DNA of 64,000 nucleotides from Scybalenecus merdavium (GTDB taxonomy: Bacteria; Bacillota; Clostridia; Oscillospirales; Acutalibacteraceae): positions 1 to 64,000 of the forward strand of contig DVNM01000028.1 of NCBI GenBank assembly GCA_018714405.1, in the 5' to 3' direction. Positions within the stretch are counted from its first letter, which is position 1. Each line of letters starts with the position of its first letter. The translations under genes were made by a program, and so were the position numbers. Positions 1 through 9,252 of the stretch are shown here, one piece after another. Under the pieces are notes generated by a model. It was not told the DNA's origin, searched no databases, and saw nothing but the letters and a program-made list of their open reading frames with translations.

Positions 1-2164
1 TAACTTCAGGCTCATCAACTATGGAATTATGCAAATATTTTTTAGAGCCAATTGAAGCCATGTATAAATTATTAGATGAATCGATTAAATACATATTATT
101 ATCATAAACTTCAATCAAAGATGCGCTATTAGGCTGGATTTCATCTCGTACAATTACTTCTTTTCCTGTAGAATATAATTTCAAAACTTCTACTGAAGAA
201 GAATTTCTTGTTAATACAACCCCATCTGCACAAAACATAATCCTTTCATCGGCAGGTTGTAGATTGTAAAAGTCATGAAAACTACCATCCGATAACTCAA
301 TATAACTAATTGCTTTCGGAATGTCTTTTTCACACCTCACAAAATACAAACGATTATTATAATATCGAAATGCATTACCATCAACCCACAAATTTCCGGC
401 GATTGTTGCATTGGCTGTGTTTGTAAGAATCATTTCAATTTGAGAATCTATATCTAACTGTGTAGAACTTGTATTGTTTTCTGTTTCGTTTTCCTTTTCA
501 GCAGTAGAACTTGTTTCCCGGGTGCATGCCGGCACAACCTGGCCGTTTTCCACGTGCCGGGCTTTTTTCATTTTGGTGTTGTCCTTGGTCCAGATATTCC
601 AATTCTTCTGCACACCGAATTTAGCCAAAAGCGTTTCATCGCCGTTTTGCGCTTCGCGGCCGATAAATGCCGAAACGAGCACATACATTTTTACATCTGT
701 ACAGGTCAAACCGTCTTCTGTCGAAAGCACTTTAGCTTCGGCATTCAGGTCAACCTCTGCACCGATATTCGTAACACTCCAAGGGCCAATGACCAGTTCT
801 GCGGTAATGGAAGGCTCAGCAGAGGCCTGCACCTGCACCTGTGCCTCCAGTTCCGGTTTTTGAAATTTGGCAAAACATTTCGGCTTGGCGTCAGGTTTAT
901 AACTGACACCCTCACAATTTTCTACTGAAAATTCCACAGAAATATTCCCGTTCAGGTCAATATGCAACGAAACAATAAAATCCACACCGACCACCTTCCA
1001 AAGCCGGCATTCTATTTTAGCAAGTTTGAAAGTTCTGTCTAACTTAGCAGACACAGAAATATCAGCCGCTATGGTGCTGTCTACTTGTAAAGATGCTTTA
1101 TTAAACTTCATAAGAGAACAATCAAGTTCCGCTGTAACCAGAATATCTTTAATGCCGACCGAGCCGTTAATACGCACCTGAGCCCCGTTTTCCTCCAACT
1201 TTTTATCAAGCTTCAAAACGGCATCTTCGACTTCAATTTCTTTCTTGAGCATTGACTGTACAGAGGGTGCACTACCGGACAAACCAAGCGTCTGTGCTTT
1301 GGGAACCGTATAAGCACTAAGCGTCTCTGCGGCCGAGGCAGAAGCTTCTTCACCATATTCGGCTGTCACGCCGTCTGTCAATGGAGTAACGCGCAATATT
1401 TCCGGTGCGTATGTACCGTACAACAAAAGTGAATCGATAACTTCTTCCATCTCAGCATTTTCAAAAGAAATTCTCGTTCCGTCAACAGAAGTAACTTTGG
1501 CCATCAGACCATCCGGCAGCGTTGCAGATGGAGACACTACTATGACCGTACCTGCCTCCGCCTGTATACCATGCAGCTCAGCGGTTTGTTTTTCATAATC
1601 GATTGCAATATCATTTTCACTGATTTCTAAAACACCGTCTTGATACTGAAGGTCATGATATTGTTCCAGCACAAGACCAGCCGCCAATTCTAATGAAGCA
1701 TCCAGAATCTGCTGCGCCGTTTTTGCCGTCAAGTCATCTGACATGTCAAGCTTCATATTCGTTTGCTGCAAAAAATAATCAGCAATTTCTTCAGCACTCT
1801 CTAAACTCGGTGCATCTTTTGTTTTTTCAACTTTATCGAGCCCAACAGCCCGTACAGCTGTAACAATTGCAAACAGATTGGTAGCCGTAAGTTCCGGATA
1901 GAAACGGCTGGTTTTGTCAACAATCTCCCATTCGGCGCAGGACTGTATCTGCACAAAGTATTCACTTTGTGTTGAAACATCTGCAAATACCGGTGTGGTA
2001 TTGTAACATTCATCCATATGATAAGCTTCCATCAGCATAGCGATCCATTCTTCACGAGTAAGCATATCCGACGCCTGTTCTTTGGAAGAAGCACATCCCG
2101 CCACACTAACAGCAAACAGCGAAATGGTCAAAATAACCGCCATAAACCTTTTGATGAACTTCAT
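1..2164 (-). CDS. Large secreted lipoprotein, SLH-like N-terminus and beta-propeller-like C-terminal part (3' end outside window)
   Basis: Open on the minus strand from an ATG at 2164 to the left edge, about 721 residues, so the C-terminus is missing. Residues 1-24 form a lipoprotein signal peptide ending in the lipobox VAGC with Cys24, so the protein should be anchored outside the membrane. Residues about 34-115 (LTREEWIAMLMEAYHMD, then FADV and a second amphipathic half) resemble an S-layer-homology-type module. The middle is a long beta-rich region with no family I recognise. From about residue 590 short YYNNRLYFVR-like strands recur, as in DUF5050/TolB-like propellers. A threonine/serine/glutamate-rich linker precedes that part. 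Base composition is clearly more AT-rich than the following genes. Function unknown; SLH and propeller assignments are by eye. Confidence 0.7.
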   Translation of the reverse strand, partial: MKFIKRFMAVILTISLFAVSVAGCASSKEQASDMLTREEWIAMLMEAYHMDECYNTTPVFADVSTQSEYFVQIQSCAEWEIVDKTSRFYPELTATNLFAIVTAVRAVGLDKVEKTKDAPSLESAEEIADYFLQQTNMKLDMSDDLTAKTAQQILDASLELAAGLVLEQYHDLQYQDGVLEISENDIAIDYEKQTAELHGIQAEAGTVIVVSPSATLPDGLMAKVTSVDGTRISFENAEMEEVIDSLLLYGTYAPEILRVTPLTDGVTAEYGEEASASAAETLSAYTVPKAQTLGLSGSAPSVQSMLKKEIEVEDAVLKLDKKLEENGAQVRINGSVGIKDILVTAELDCSLMKFNKASLQVDSTIAADISVSAKLDRTFKLAKIECRLWKVVGVDFIVSLHIDLNGNISVEFSVENCEGVSYKPDAKPKCFAKFQKPELEAQVQVQASAEPSITAELVIGPWSVTNIGAEVDLNAEAKVLSTEDGLTCTDVKMYVLVSAFIGREAQNGDETLLAKFGVQKNWNIWTKDNTKMKKARHVENGQVVPACTRETSSTAEKENETENNTSSTQLDIDSQIEMILTNTANATIAGNLWVDGNAFRYYNNRLYFVRCEKDIPKAISYIELSDGSFHDFYNLQPADERIMFCADGVVLTRNSSSVEVLKLYSTGKEVIVRDEIQPNSASLIEVYDNNMYLIDSSNNLYMASIGSKKYLHNSIVDEPEV

Positions 2165-2356
2165 GATAATACCTGCTGTTTCTACAAATTTCTACATTTT
2201 GATTCTACAGGATTCCATAAAAAAATTCTATATTCTGCCAGCATACACTCACATAAAAAGCTATACACTATACTCAAAAACCGTTCCAAAATATTTACAT
2301 CATAAAAGGAATTTTCACAAATTTGCAAAAAATGAAAATTATAACATTTTATTATG

Positions 2357-2395
2357 AGAATTTCTATAGGAAAATTCTATTGAATATATTATAAT
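2357..2395 (+). promoter_or_regulatory. Fucose operon promoter region with inverted repeat
   Basis: A TATAAT -10 hexamer lies at 2390-2395, 45 bases before the fucA start. There is no good -35. Instead an inverted repeat AGAATTT-8-AAATTCT (2357-2378) covers the -35 position. The placement suggests an activator or repressor site. A second, looser pair AATTTTCA/TGAAAATT lies at 2310-2340. The rest of the 275-base gap from 2165 is AT-rich and holds three TTCTACA heptamers (2180-2209) in the leader of the minus-strand lipoprotein. Confidence 0.45.
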
Positions 2396-2439
2396 TAAAG
2401 ATGGGAAGACCCTATTTATTTTTAGAAAGAAGGCGAACT

Positions 2440-3150
2440 ATGTCTGATATACAGGCAATCAAAGACCAGATCTGCGATGTGTGCCACAAGATGTGGCAGC
2501 TCGGCTGGGTAGCAGCGAACGACGGCAACGTCAGCGCACGGCTGGACGACGGCCGGATCATCGCAACACCGACCGGCATCAGCAAATCTTTTATCACACC
2601 CGAAAAACTGATTTTACTTGACGCAGCCGGCAATGTGCTGGAGGCGGCAGAGGGCTACCGCCCCTCGAGCGAGATCAAAATGCACCTGCGCTGTTATGAC
2701 AAGCGCGACGACGTGATGAGCGTGATCCACGCGCATCCGCCGGGCGCCACCGGCTTTGCCGTTGCCCACAAGGCGATGGACATGTATAACATGATCGAAG
2801 ACGTGACCGTGATCGGCTCTGTACCGCTGACGCCCTACGGCACACCCTCTACGACCGAAGTGCCGGACGCGATCGAGCCGTACCTGCAGGAGCACGACGT
2901 AATGTTGCTTGAAAACCACGGCGCACTGGCCGTTGGCAGCGACGTGATCACGGCATTTTACAGGATGGAAAGTCTGGAACTGTGGGCCAAGATCACGATC
3001 AACGCCGTGATCCTGGGCGGCAGCCACGACATCAGCCGTGAAAACATTCAAAAGCTGATCGACCTGCGCGGTTACTACCGTGTGACCGGACGCCACCCCG
3101 GCTACCAGGTCTATAACCCAGACGACGAAACCCTGCACAAGCCTGACTGA
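2440..3150 (+). CDS. fucA: L-fuculose-phosphate aldolase (class II aldolase/adducin family)
   Basis: Cleaves L-fuculose-1-phosphate to dihydroxyacetone phosphate and L-lactaldehyde in the cytoplasm, the last step of the fucose pathway. The 236-residue product has zinc ligands His97 and His99 (VIHAHPPG) and His160 (ENHGAL). It also has the catalytic glutamate Glu78 (SSEIKMH). All four are offset by exactly five from E. coli FucA. I chose ATG 2440 because AAGAAGG lies just upstream; the frame is also open from an ATG at 2401 without such a site. First gene of an operon with the kinase and isomerase. The family also contains rhamnulose-phosphate aldolases and epimerases, but the FucI neighbour favours fucose. 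Confidence 0.88.
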   Translation: MSDIQAIKDQICDVCHKMWQLGWVAANDGNVSARLDDGRIIATPTGISKSFITPEKLILLDAAGNVLEAAEGYRPSSEIKMHLRCYDKRDDVMSVIHAHPPGATGFAVAHKAMDMYNMIEDVTVIGSVPLTPYGTPSTTEVPDAIEPYLQEHDVMLLENHGALAVGSDVITAFYRMESLELWAKITINAVILGGSHDISRENIQKLIDLRGYYRVTGRHPGYQVYNPDDETLHKPD

Positions 3151-3184
3151 GCGGCGGCACGCACAAGCGAAAGGAGCACAGCCT

Positions 3185-4600
3185 ATGAAAACCGTTTTGG
3201 CGTTTGACTTCGGCGCATCGAGCGGGCGTGCCATCCGGGGCAGTTATGACGGGAAAAACATTTCCCTGGACGAGATACACCGCTTTGAAAACGTGCCTGT
3301 ACAGGAAGACGGCGCCCTTTGCCACGATGTGGAAATGATGCTGCGCGAGATCCGAACCGCCTGCCGAAAATGCGGCAAGACCGACGCGCTGGCTTTTGAC
3401 ACCTGGGGCGTGGATTACGGCCTTTTAAACGAACGCGGCAAGCTGATCGCCCTGCCCCGCCACTACCGCGGCGTACAAACGCAAGCGGCTTTAGAAAAAG
3501 CGGAAGCATCCCTGGGGCGGCACACGCTTTACCGCGAGACCGGCTGCCAGGTCATGGGCATCAACACACTGTTCCAATTACTGAGCGACTGCAATGCCGC
3601 GCAGGCGGACACACTGCTTTTTATGCCCGATCTTTTCGGCTATTTTCTGACCGGCGAAAAGGTTTGCGAACGCTCGATCGCCTCCACGTCACAGATGCTG
3701 TCACCCGTCTCCAAAACATGGAGCGCCCCGGTGCTGGAAGCATGCGGCATTCGTACTTCCCTTTTGCCGCCGCTTGTAAACAGCGGCACAGTGCTGGGCA
3801 GCTACAAAGGCAGCAAGGTCATCAGCGTAGCCGGGCATGACACACAGTGCGCCGTGGCTGCCATGCCCTGTAAAGAAAAGGAAAACGCCGCCTTTTTGTC
3901 CTGCGGCACATGGTCGCTGATCGGCTGCGAACTGGACGAACCCGTTTTAACGCAGGAAAGCAGCCGCGCCGGCCTTTCCAACGAACTGGGTGCAAACGGA
4001 AAGATCAACTACTTAAAAAACATCAGCGGTCTTTGGCTGATCCAGGAGGTTCGGCGCGACTTTGCCGCACAGGGGCGGAAATACACCTATAACGACCTGG
4101 AGCAGATGGCGCGTGCCAGCACACCGTTTGCCTGCTTCATTGACCCGGACGACACTGCCCTGTCGCGCCCGGGCGGCCTGGCCGGCAAAATCTGTGCATA
4201 CTGTGCAGCAACGCACCAGCCCGTTCCGGAAACGGACGGCACCGTTTTGCGCTGCATTTACGAAAGCCTTGCCCTGAAATACCGCTTTGCGCTGGAACAG
4301 ATCGCAGACTGCACCGGCAAAAGCTTTGACGTGCTTTACATGCTCGGCGGCGGTACGAAAGACAAGTTTCTGTGCAGCCTGAGCGCCGACAGCCTGAACC
4401 TGCCCGTTCTGGCCGGACCGGCCGAGGCAACGGCACTCGGCAACATTCTGCTGCAGCTGTACACGCTCGGCGAATTTCAGAATATGCAGCAGGCACGGCA
4501 ATTCCTGGCCGAAAGCCAGTCCACAACACCCTATTCCCCACACCACAGCGCACAGTGGGAAGAGGCGTACCAAAAATTCAAAAAAATTATACATACATAA
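3185..4600 (+). CDS. FGGY-family sugar kinase, rhamnulokinase-type; probable L-fuculokinase
   Basis: Phosphorylates a ketose at O-1 with ATP. 471 residues, the usual FGGY length. The N-terminus has the first phosphate-binding strand (AFDFGASSGRA), followed by DTWGVDYGLL and the sugar-side segment RHYRG. The C-terminal ATPase half has VAGHDTQCAV, LSCGTWSLIG and LGGGTKDKF. Sequence style is closer to rhamnulokinase (RhaB) than to enterobacterial FucK. Sitting between fucA and fucI, it most likely acts on L-fuculose. It starts 34 bases after fucA with AAAGGAG upstream, and fucI follows after 14 bases. Activity on rhamnulose as well is possible, but no rhamnose isomerase is seen here. Confidence 0.82.
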   Translation: MKTVLAFDFGASSGRAIRGSYDGKNISLDEIHRFENVPVQEDGALCHDVEMMLREIRTACRKCGKTDALAFDTWGVDYGLLNERGKLIALPRHYRGVQTQAALEKAEASLGRHTLYRETGCQVMGINTLFQLLSDCNAAQADTLLFMPDLFGYFLTGEKVCERSIASTSQMLSPVSKTWSAPVLEACGIRTSLLPPLVNSGTVLGSYKGSKVISVAGHDTQCAVAAMPCKEKENAAFLSCGTWSLIGCELDEPVLTQESSRAGLSNELGANGKINYLKNISGLWLIQEVRRDFAAQGRKYTYNDLEQMARASTPFACFIDPDDTALSRPGGLAGKICAYCAATHQPVPETDGTVLRCIYESLALKYRFALEQIADCTGKSFDVLYMLGGGTKDKFLCSLSADSLNLPVLAGPAEATALGNILLQLYTLGEFQNMQQARQFLAESQSTTPYSPHHSAQWEEAYQKFKKIIHT

Positions 4601-4614
4601 ACAGGAGGGAAAAT

Positions 4615-6399
4615 ATGCTTTACCCAAAAATCGGCATACGCCCCGTGATCGACGGCCGCTGGGGCGGCGTACGCGAAAGCCTTGAAAACCAGACGATGGC
4701 GCTTGCCAAGTCTGCGGCCGAACTGATTGAAAAGAACCTGAAATACCCGGACGGCACACCGCTGCAGTGCGTCATCAGCAACACGACGATCGGCGGCGGT
4801 GCGGAGGCTGCCAAATGTGCCGAACAGTTTTCAAAGGAAAACGTGGTGGCCACGCTGAGCGTTACGCCCTGCTGGTGCTACGGTTCAGAAACGTTTGACA
4901 TGGACCCAAGCACCATTAAAGCCGTTTGGGGCTTCAACGGCACCGAACGTCCCGGCGCCGTTTACCTGGCCGCCGTAATGGCCGCCTATGCACAAAAAGG
5001 CCTGCCGGCCTTTTCGATCTACGGCCGGGATGTGCAGGATATGAGCGACCATTCCGTGCCCGATGATGTGGCCGAAAAGATTTTGAAATTTGCGCGCTGT
5101 GCTGCTGCAGTGGGCTGGATGAAGAATAAGGCCTACGTCAACGTGGGCGGCGTGGCCATGGGCATTGCCGGCAGCTACTGCAACGCGGACTTTTTCCAGA
5201 AATATCTGGGCATCCGTGCAGAATGGGTGGACATGTCGGAAATCATCCGCCGCATCACGCTGGAGATCTATGACCACGATGAATATGAAAAAGCACTTGC
5301 CTGGGTCAAAGAGAACTGCAAAGAAGGCTTTGACCTGAACGAGGGCAAGGACCTGCCCGAAATGATCCGCCGTTCCAAAGTCGTGCCGCCCGACAAAGAC
5401 TGGGAATTCATTGCCAAAATGACGCTCGTTGTGCGCGACATTCTTTACGGCAACAAAAAGCTCGACGAAATGGGCTGGCACGAGGAAGCGCTTGGCAAAA
5501 ACGCCGTAGCCGGCGGCTTCCAGGGGCAGCGCCAGTGGACCGACTGGCTGCCGAACGCCGACTTTACGGAAGCGATCATGGCCTCCAGCTTTGACTGGAA
5601 CGGCCCGAAAGCCCCCACACCGTTCGCCACGGAAAACGACACCTTAAACGGTACAGCCATGCTGCTGGGCACGCTGGTTTCCTCCACAGCGCCGTGTTTC
5701 CATGACGTGCGCACCTACTGGAGCCCGGAAGCCTGCGAGCGCGTAACGGGCGTACGGCCGGACGGCATTGCACAAAACGGTTTCATCCACCTGATCAACT
5801 CCGGCGCGACGGCGCTGGACGGCACCGGCGCCAGCAGAGCCGCCGACGGCAGCGCCTGCATGAAGCCGTTTTGGGAAATGACGCAGGATGACATAAAAGC
5901 CTGCCTGAACGCCACCGACTGGTGCCGCGCCAACTACGAATACTTCCGCGGCGGCGGCTTCTCCAGCCACTTCCGCTGCAGAGCCGAAATGCCGGTCACG
6001 ATGCTGCGCGTCAACATTGTTGAAGGCATCGGCCCGGTACTGCAGATCGCAGAGGGTTACACGGCCGACCTGCCGGACGCCATCCATAACGTGATCGACA
6101 AGCGCACCGACCCGAGCTGGCCGACCACCTGGTTTGTGCCGAACCTGACGGGCAAAGGCGCCTTTAAAGACGTGTACTCTGTAATGGCCAACTGGGGCGC
6201 CAATCACGGCGTGACCGTCTACGGCCATGTGGGTGCTGAGCTGATCACCCTGGCTTCCATGCTGCGCATTCCGGTGAACATGCACAACGTGCCGGAGGAT
6301 AAGATCTTCCGTCCGCACGCCTGGGCAGCATTTGGTACCGAGGATACGCAGTCGGCAGACTTCCGCGCCTGCGCCGCCTACGGCCCGCTTTACAAATAA
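4615..6399 (+). CDS. fucI: L-fucose isomerase
   Basis: Converts L-fucose to L-fuculose, the first cytoplasmic step of fucose use; Mn-dependent in the family. 594 residues, the normal length. The characteristic start is present (PKIGIRPVIDGRWGGVRES), followed by the N-terminal alpha/beta domains (NTTIGGGAEAAKCAE) and the C-terminal barrel region ending near HAWAAFGTEDTQ. The start is set by a strong AGGAGGGA at 4603-4610; the frame is open upstream to 4372 inside the kinase gene, but that extension has no homologous look. Last gene of the operon, followed by a perfect terminator hairpin. No fucose transporter or regulator lies in the operon. Confidence 0.92.
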   Translation: MLYPKIGIRPVIDGRWGGVRESLENQTMALAKSAAELIEKNLKYPDGTPLQCVISNTTIGGGAEAAKCAEQFSKENVVATLSVTPCWCYGSETFDMDPSTIKAVWGFNGTERPGAVYLAAVMAAYAQKGLPAFSIYGRDVQDMSDHSVPDDVAEKILKFARCAAAVGWMKNKAYVNVGGVAMGIAGSYCNADFFQKYLGIRAEWVDMSEIIRRITLEIYDHDEYEKALAWVKENCKEGFDLNEGKDLPEMIRRSKVVPPDKDWEFIAKMTLVVRDILYGNKKLDEMGWHEEALGKNAVAGGFQGQRQWTDWLPNADFTEAIMASSFDWNGPKAPTPFATENDTLNGTAMLLGTLVSSTAPCFHDVRTYWSPEACERVTGVRPDGIAQNGFIHLINSGATALDGTGASRAADGSACMKPFWEMTQDDIKACLNATDWCRANYEYFRGGGFSSHFRCRAEMPVTMLRVNIVEGIGPVLQIAEGYTADLPDAIHNVIDKRTDPSWPTTWFVPNLTGKGAFKDVYSVMANWGANHGVTVYGHVGAELITLASMLRIPVNMHNVPEDKIFRPHAWAAFGTEDTQSADFRACAAYGPLYK

Positions 6400-6413
6400 C
6401 GTCTCTTCTACCG

Positions 6414-6444
6414 AAAAATGCGGCCGAATCCCGGCCGCATTTTT
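6414..6444 (+). terminator. Intrinsic terminator of the fucose operon
   Basis: A perfect 13-bp stem (6414-6426 with 6432-6444) with a five-base loop. The GC core is CGGCCG and the 3' arm ends in a T tract. It starts 14 bases after the fucI stop. Confidence 0.9.
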
Positions 6445-6495
6445 ATATATAATAAGAGCACCATGCTCTACTCAAGCCAATACGCAATTACAGCA

Positions 6496-6523
6496 TTGCT
6501 TATATCTGAGGTTATGCTATAAT
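6496..6523 (+). promoter_or_regulatory. Sigma-A promoter of the dipeptidase gene
   Basis: TTGCTT (6496-6501), a 16-base spacer and TATAAT (6518-6523). The leader of about 120 bases can form a hairpin, TGAAACC (6531-6537) with GGTTTCA (6561-6567). Confidence 0.65.
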
Positions 6524-6651
6524 AAATAAATGAAACCCCAGCAAAACGGAAAATCATAGAGGTTTCACAGGGCACGGTATCGTCATGTATTGCAGGATAG
6601 TGTAGTACCGACATATCGGGTCGTATTAAAAATCTACGGAAGGAACACAAC

Positions 6652-8025
6652 ATGTACAGCACCGCTTTAAATGAAAAAATGGATCAGTTACAACCGCAGA
6701 TCATTGCCGCCGTGCAGGAAGCTGTGCGCATTCCCAGTGTAAGGGAAAATGCGCAGCCCGGCGCGCCTTACGGAGCCGGCCCGAAGGCTGCCCTGGATCA
6801 CGCGCTGCAGCTTGCCGAAAGCCTTGGCTTTAAGACCGGCTGCATGGACGGCCGCGTTGGCTGGGCAGAATACGGCAGCGGCAAAGAAATGGTGGGTGTG
6901 CTCGGCCACCTGGACGTGGTGCCGGCCGGAGAAGGCTGGACGGCTGACCCGTTTGGCGCCGAGATCATAGACGGCGTTTTATACGGCCGCGGTGTACTGG
7001 ACGACAAAGGGCCGATCATTGGTGCGCTGTTTGCGCTAAAAGCCATCCGTGACCTGCAGATCCCCCTGCGCCGGCGCATCCGTGTGCTGTTTGGCACAGA
7101 CGAGGAAAACGGCAGCAGCTGCATGCAGTATTATAATGCCCATGGCGGTGAGCAGCCGGCGCTTGGCTTTACACCGGACGCCGACTTTCCGCTGATCTAC
7201 TGCGAAAAAGGCACGACAAATGCCATTTTGGGCGGCCGCGTTACAGACAAAGGCGACATCACCGTGCTGGAAATGCGCGGCGGCACAGCGGCAAACATTG
7301 TGACACCCAGCTGCACTTTAAAGGCAGCAGGCAAACTGCAGGTCACCGAAACACCCGGCATTTGCGTTCGTTATGAAAACAGCTGCACCACCGTCACTGC
7401 CACCGGCAAAGGCGCGCATGGGTCTACACCGGAGCTTGGCGAAAACGCCGCCGTCAAACTGCTGCGCGCCGTAGAAAAAAACCGTTTCGGCGGTGATTTT
7501 CAGAAAATGGCCGATTTTATCCTGCAAAAACTGGGGACAGACACATGCGGCCGCGGGCTTGGCATTTTTGACCACGATAACGAGACCGGCGATACGACCG
7601 TTAACCTGGGCATTGTACGGTACGACGGTAAAAAAATGGAGCTGACCCTGGACATCCGCCACCCAAAGACAACCGACCCGTCTCATGTAAAAAAGCAGAT
7701 CCAGCAGGCAGCAGAAGTGTACGGCCTGCCGGTGCAAAAGCTGTGGCAGGTGCCCATCCTGTATGTGCCCAAAACATCCCCGCTTGTAAAAACGCTGTTA
7801 AACGTATACACAAAGCAGACCAAAGAGCATGCTGAACCGCTGGCGATCGGCGGCGGCACCTATGCCAAATGCTTTAAAAACATGGTTGCCTTTGGCCCGG
7901 TCTTTCCCGGTGAGAAAGACGTGATCCACCAGCCGGATGAACATGTAGAAATCGAAAAACTGATGCGCGCCTGTCAAATCATTGCCGAGGCCATGGCGGC
8001 GCTGGCGCAACTCGAAAACATCTGA
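6652..8025 (+). CDS. pepV: Sapep-family Mn-dependent dipeptidase (M20, PepV-like)
   Basis: A cytoplasmic metallo-dipeptidase that hydrolyses short peptides, probably for amino-acid supply. 457 residues, normal for PepV/Sapep. The M20 metal site is complete: His86 in GHLDVVPAGEGW, Asp117 in GRGVLDDKGP, the glutamate pair 151-152 in GTDEENGS, and a C-terminal HQPDEH. A lid/dimerisation domain is inserted between about 180 and 390. The ATG is preceded by GGAAGGA. The gene stands alone, with its own promoter at 6496-6523 and the GH18 promoter directly after it. Succinyl-diaminopimelate desuccinylase is the nearest alternative, but the long insert favours Sapep. Confidence 0.85.
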   Translation: MYSTALNEKMDQLQPQIIAAVQEAVRIPSVRENAQPGAPYGAGPKAALDHALQLAESLGFKTGCMDGRVGWAEYGSGKEMVGVLGHLDVVPAGEGWTADPFGAEIIDGVLYGRGVLDDKGPIIGALFALKAIRDLQIPLRRRIRVLFGTDEENGSSCMQYYNAHGGEQPALGFTPDADFPLIYCEKGTTNAILGGRVTDKGDITVLEMRGGTAANIVTPSCTLKAAGKLQVTETPGICVRYENSCTTVTATGKGAHGSTPELGENAAVKLLRAVEKNRFGGDFQKMADFILQKLGTDTCGRGLGIFDHDNETGDTTVNLGIVRYDGKKMELTLDIRHPKTTDPSHVKKQIQQAAEVYGLPVQKLWQVPILYVPKTSPLVKTLLNVYTKQTKEHAEPLAIGGGTYAKCFKNMVAFGPVFPGEKDVIHQPDEHVEIEKLMRACQIIAEAMAALAQLENI

Positions 8026-8068
8026 ACGTAAAGCAACGCACCTGTGGTCTATGTAGGCACAGTTTTTA

Positions 8069-8097
8069 TTGCATAAAAACAGGCGCCATGTTATAAT
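8069..8097 (+). promoter_or_regulatory. Sigma-A promoter of the GH18 lipoprotein gene
   Basis: TTGCAT (8069-8074), a 17-base spacer and TATAAT (8092-8097), 44 bases before the start codon. Confidence 0.75.
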
Positions 8098-8141
8098 GAA
8101 ACTGCCGTGCAGCGGTAAAATCTGGAATATGAGAGGGTATT

Positions 8142-9197
8142 ATGAAAAAGCTAAGGAAATGGCTGGCACTTTGTCTGTGTGCAGCTGCTGTGATTGCCGC
8201 ATTTGCCGGCTGTTCCAAAACCGCAGAATCCACCCCGGTCGACATCAACGATTTCCGGGTCACTTCTTACATAACAGCCGATTCCATCGCCGACCCGGCT
8301 GCGCTTTGTGAAGCAGATTTCGACATTGTTACCGACATCATTTTATTTAGCTGCGCCACATTTGACGAGACGGGCGCTTTACAGGTGCAGACACAAATGA
8401 TGGAGACCGCGCTTGAAAACCTGCAGCCGATCCTGGCCAGCCGTGACATTCCGGTTTACCTGAATGTACTTGGCCCGGATCCCGACGGCACGTTTGACGA
8501 CTGGAACGAACAAATGGCTGCCAAAGGCGAACTGCACAAGCAGGCTTTTGAAAGCGGCGTGCTGGAAGACAACATTATGAGCGTTGTGAACCAATATAAC
8601 TTTGACGGCGTTTACTTTGACTACGAATTCCCGATCGAACAGGAATACTGGGACGCGTACAATGCCTTTCTGGTTCGCATGAACAACAAACTGGGCGACA
8701 AGCTGCTGGGCATTGCCCTGCCCGACTGGGACATTAATCTTTCTGACGAAGCCATTGCCGCCGTGGACCGTATAGAGGCTATGCTTTACGACATTTATGA
8801 CGATGACGGCCGCCACGCAACTTACGAGCTGTGTACCGAGCTTTCCGAAAAATTTGCAAAAGCCGGCATTGACAAAGCCAAGGTAGACTTTGGCCTGCCG
8901 TTTTATGCCCGCCCGACCGACAACGACGCCTATTGGTACGCCTGGCGTGATTACTGCGACCTGGCAGCCGACGACGGCGCCTATACGGACGAAACCATTG
9001 GCAAAACTTTTTATTTCAACACGCCCGATATTGTGACACAAAAGACGAACTATGCCATTGAAAATGGTTTTGGCGGCATGATGGTCTGGAACTATTCCTA
9101 CGACCTGCCATCTACAGACGACCGTTCCCTGCTGCGCGCTGTAGGAAATGCGATCGAAACCGCCAAAAGCAAGCAGACACAAAACACAGCACAGTAA
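8142..9197 (+). CDS. Lipoprotein with glycoside hydrolase family 18 domain
   Basis: A 351-residue exported protein. Residues 1-24 form a lipoprotein signal with lipobox FAGC, Cys24. The rest is a single GH18 barrel. The family signature DGxxxDxE appears as DGVYFDYE at residues 155-162, with Glu162 as the catalytic acid and Asp160 as its partner, so it should be active. A C-terminal MMVWNYSYDLP strand fits the last barrel strand. GH18 enzymes cut beta-1,4-GlcNAc linkages (chitin, N-glycan cores, peptidoglycan); there is no carbohydrate-binding or SH3 module to narrow the substrate. Its own promoter and a terminator make it monocistronic. An endo-beta-N-acetylglucosaminidase role on host glycans is inference. 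Confidence 0.78.
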   Translation: MKKLRKWLALCLCAAAVIAAFAGCSKTAESTPVDINDFRVTSYITADSIADPAALCEADFDIVTDIILFSCATFDETGALQVQTQMMETALENLQPILASRDIPVYLNVLGPDPDGTFDDWNEQMAAKGELHKQAFESGVLEDNIMSVVNQYNFDGVYFDYEFPIEQEYWDAYNAFLVRMNNKLGDKLLGIALPDWDINLSDEAIAAVDRIEAMLYDIYDDDGRHATYELCTELSEKFAKAGIDKAKVDFGLPFYARPTDNDAYWYAWRDYCDLAADDGAYTDETIGKTFYFNTPDIVTQKTNYAIENGFGGMMVWNYSYDLPSTDDRSLLRAVGNAIETAKSKQTQNTAQ

Positions 9198-9215
9198 AAG
9201 AATGGGAAACACAAA

Positions 9216-9246
9216 AAACGGCTGCCGGGTTATCCGGCGGCCGTTT
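9216..9246. terminator. Bidirectional terminator between GH18 gene and permease
   Basis: AAACGGCTGCCGG (9216-9228) pairs with CCGGCGGCCGTTT (9234-9246) with one G-U pair. A and T runs flank both sides, so it can stop the plus-strand GH18 transcript and the minus-strand permease transcript. Confidence 0.75.
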
Positions 9247-9252
9247 GGCGTT

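Noticed and set aside
4372..4614. N-terminal extension of FucI by 81 residues
   Set aside because: It lies inside the kinase gene in another frame and FucI proteins start at the ATG at 4615, which has a strong ribosome-binding site.
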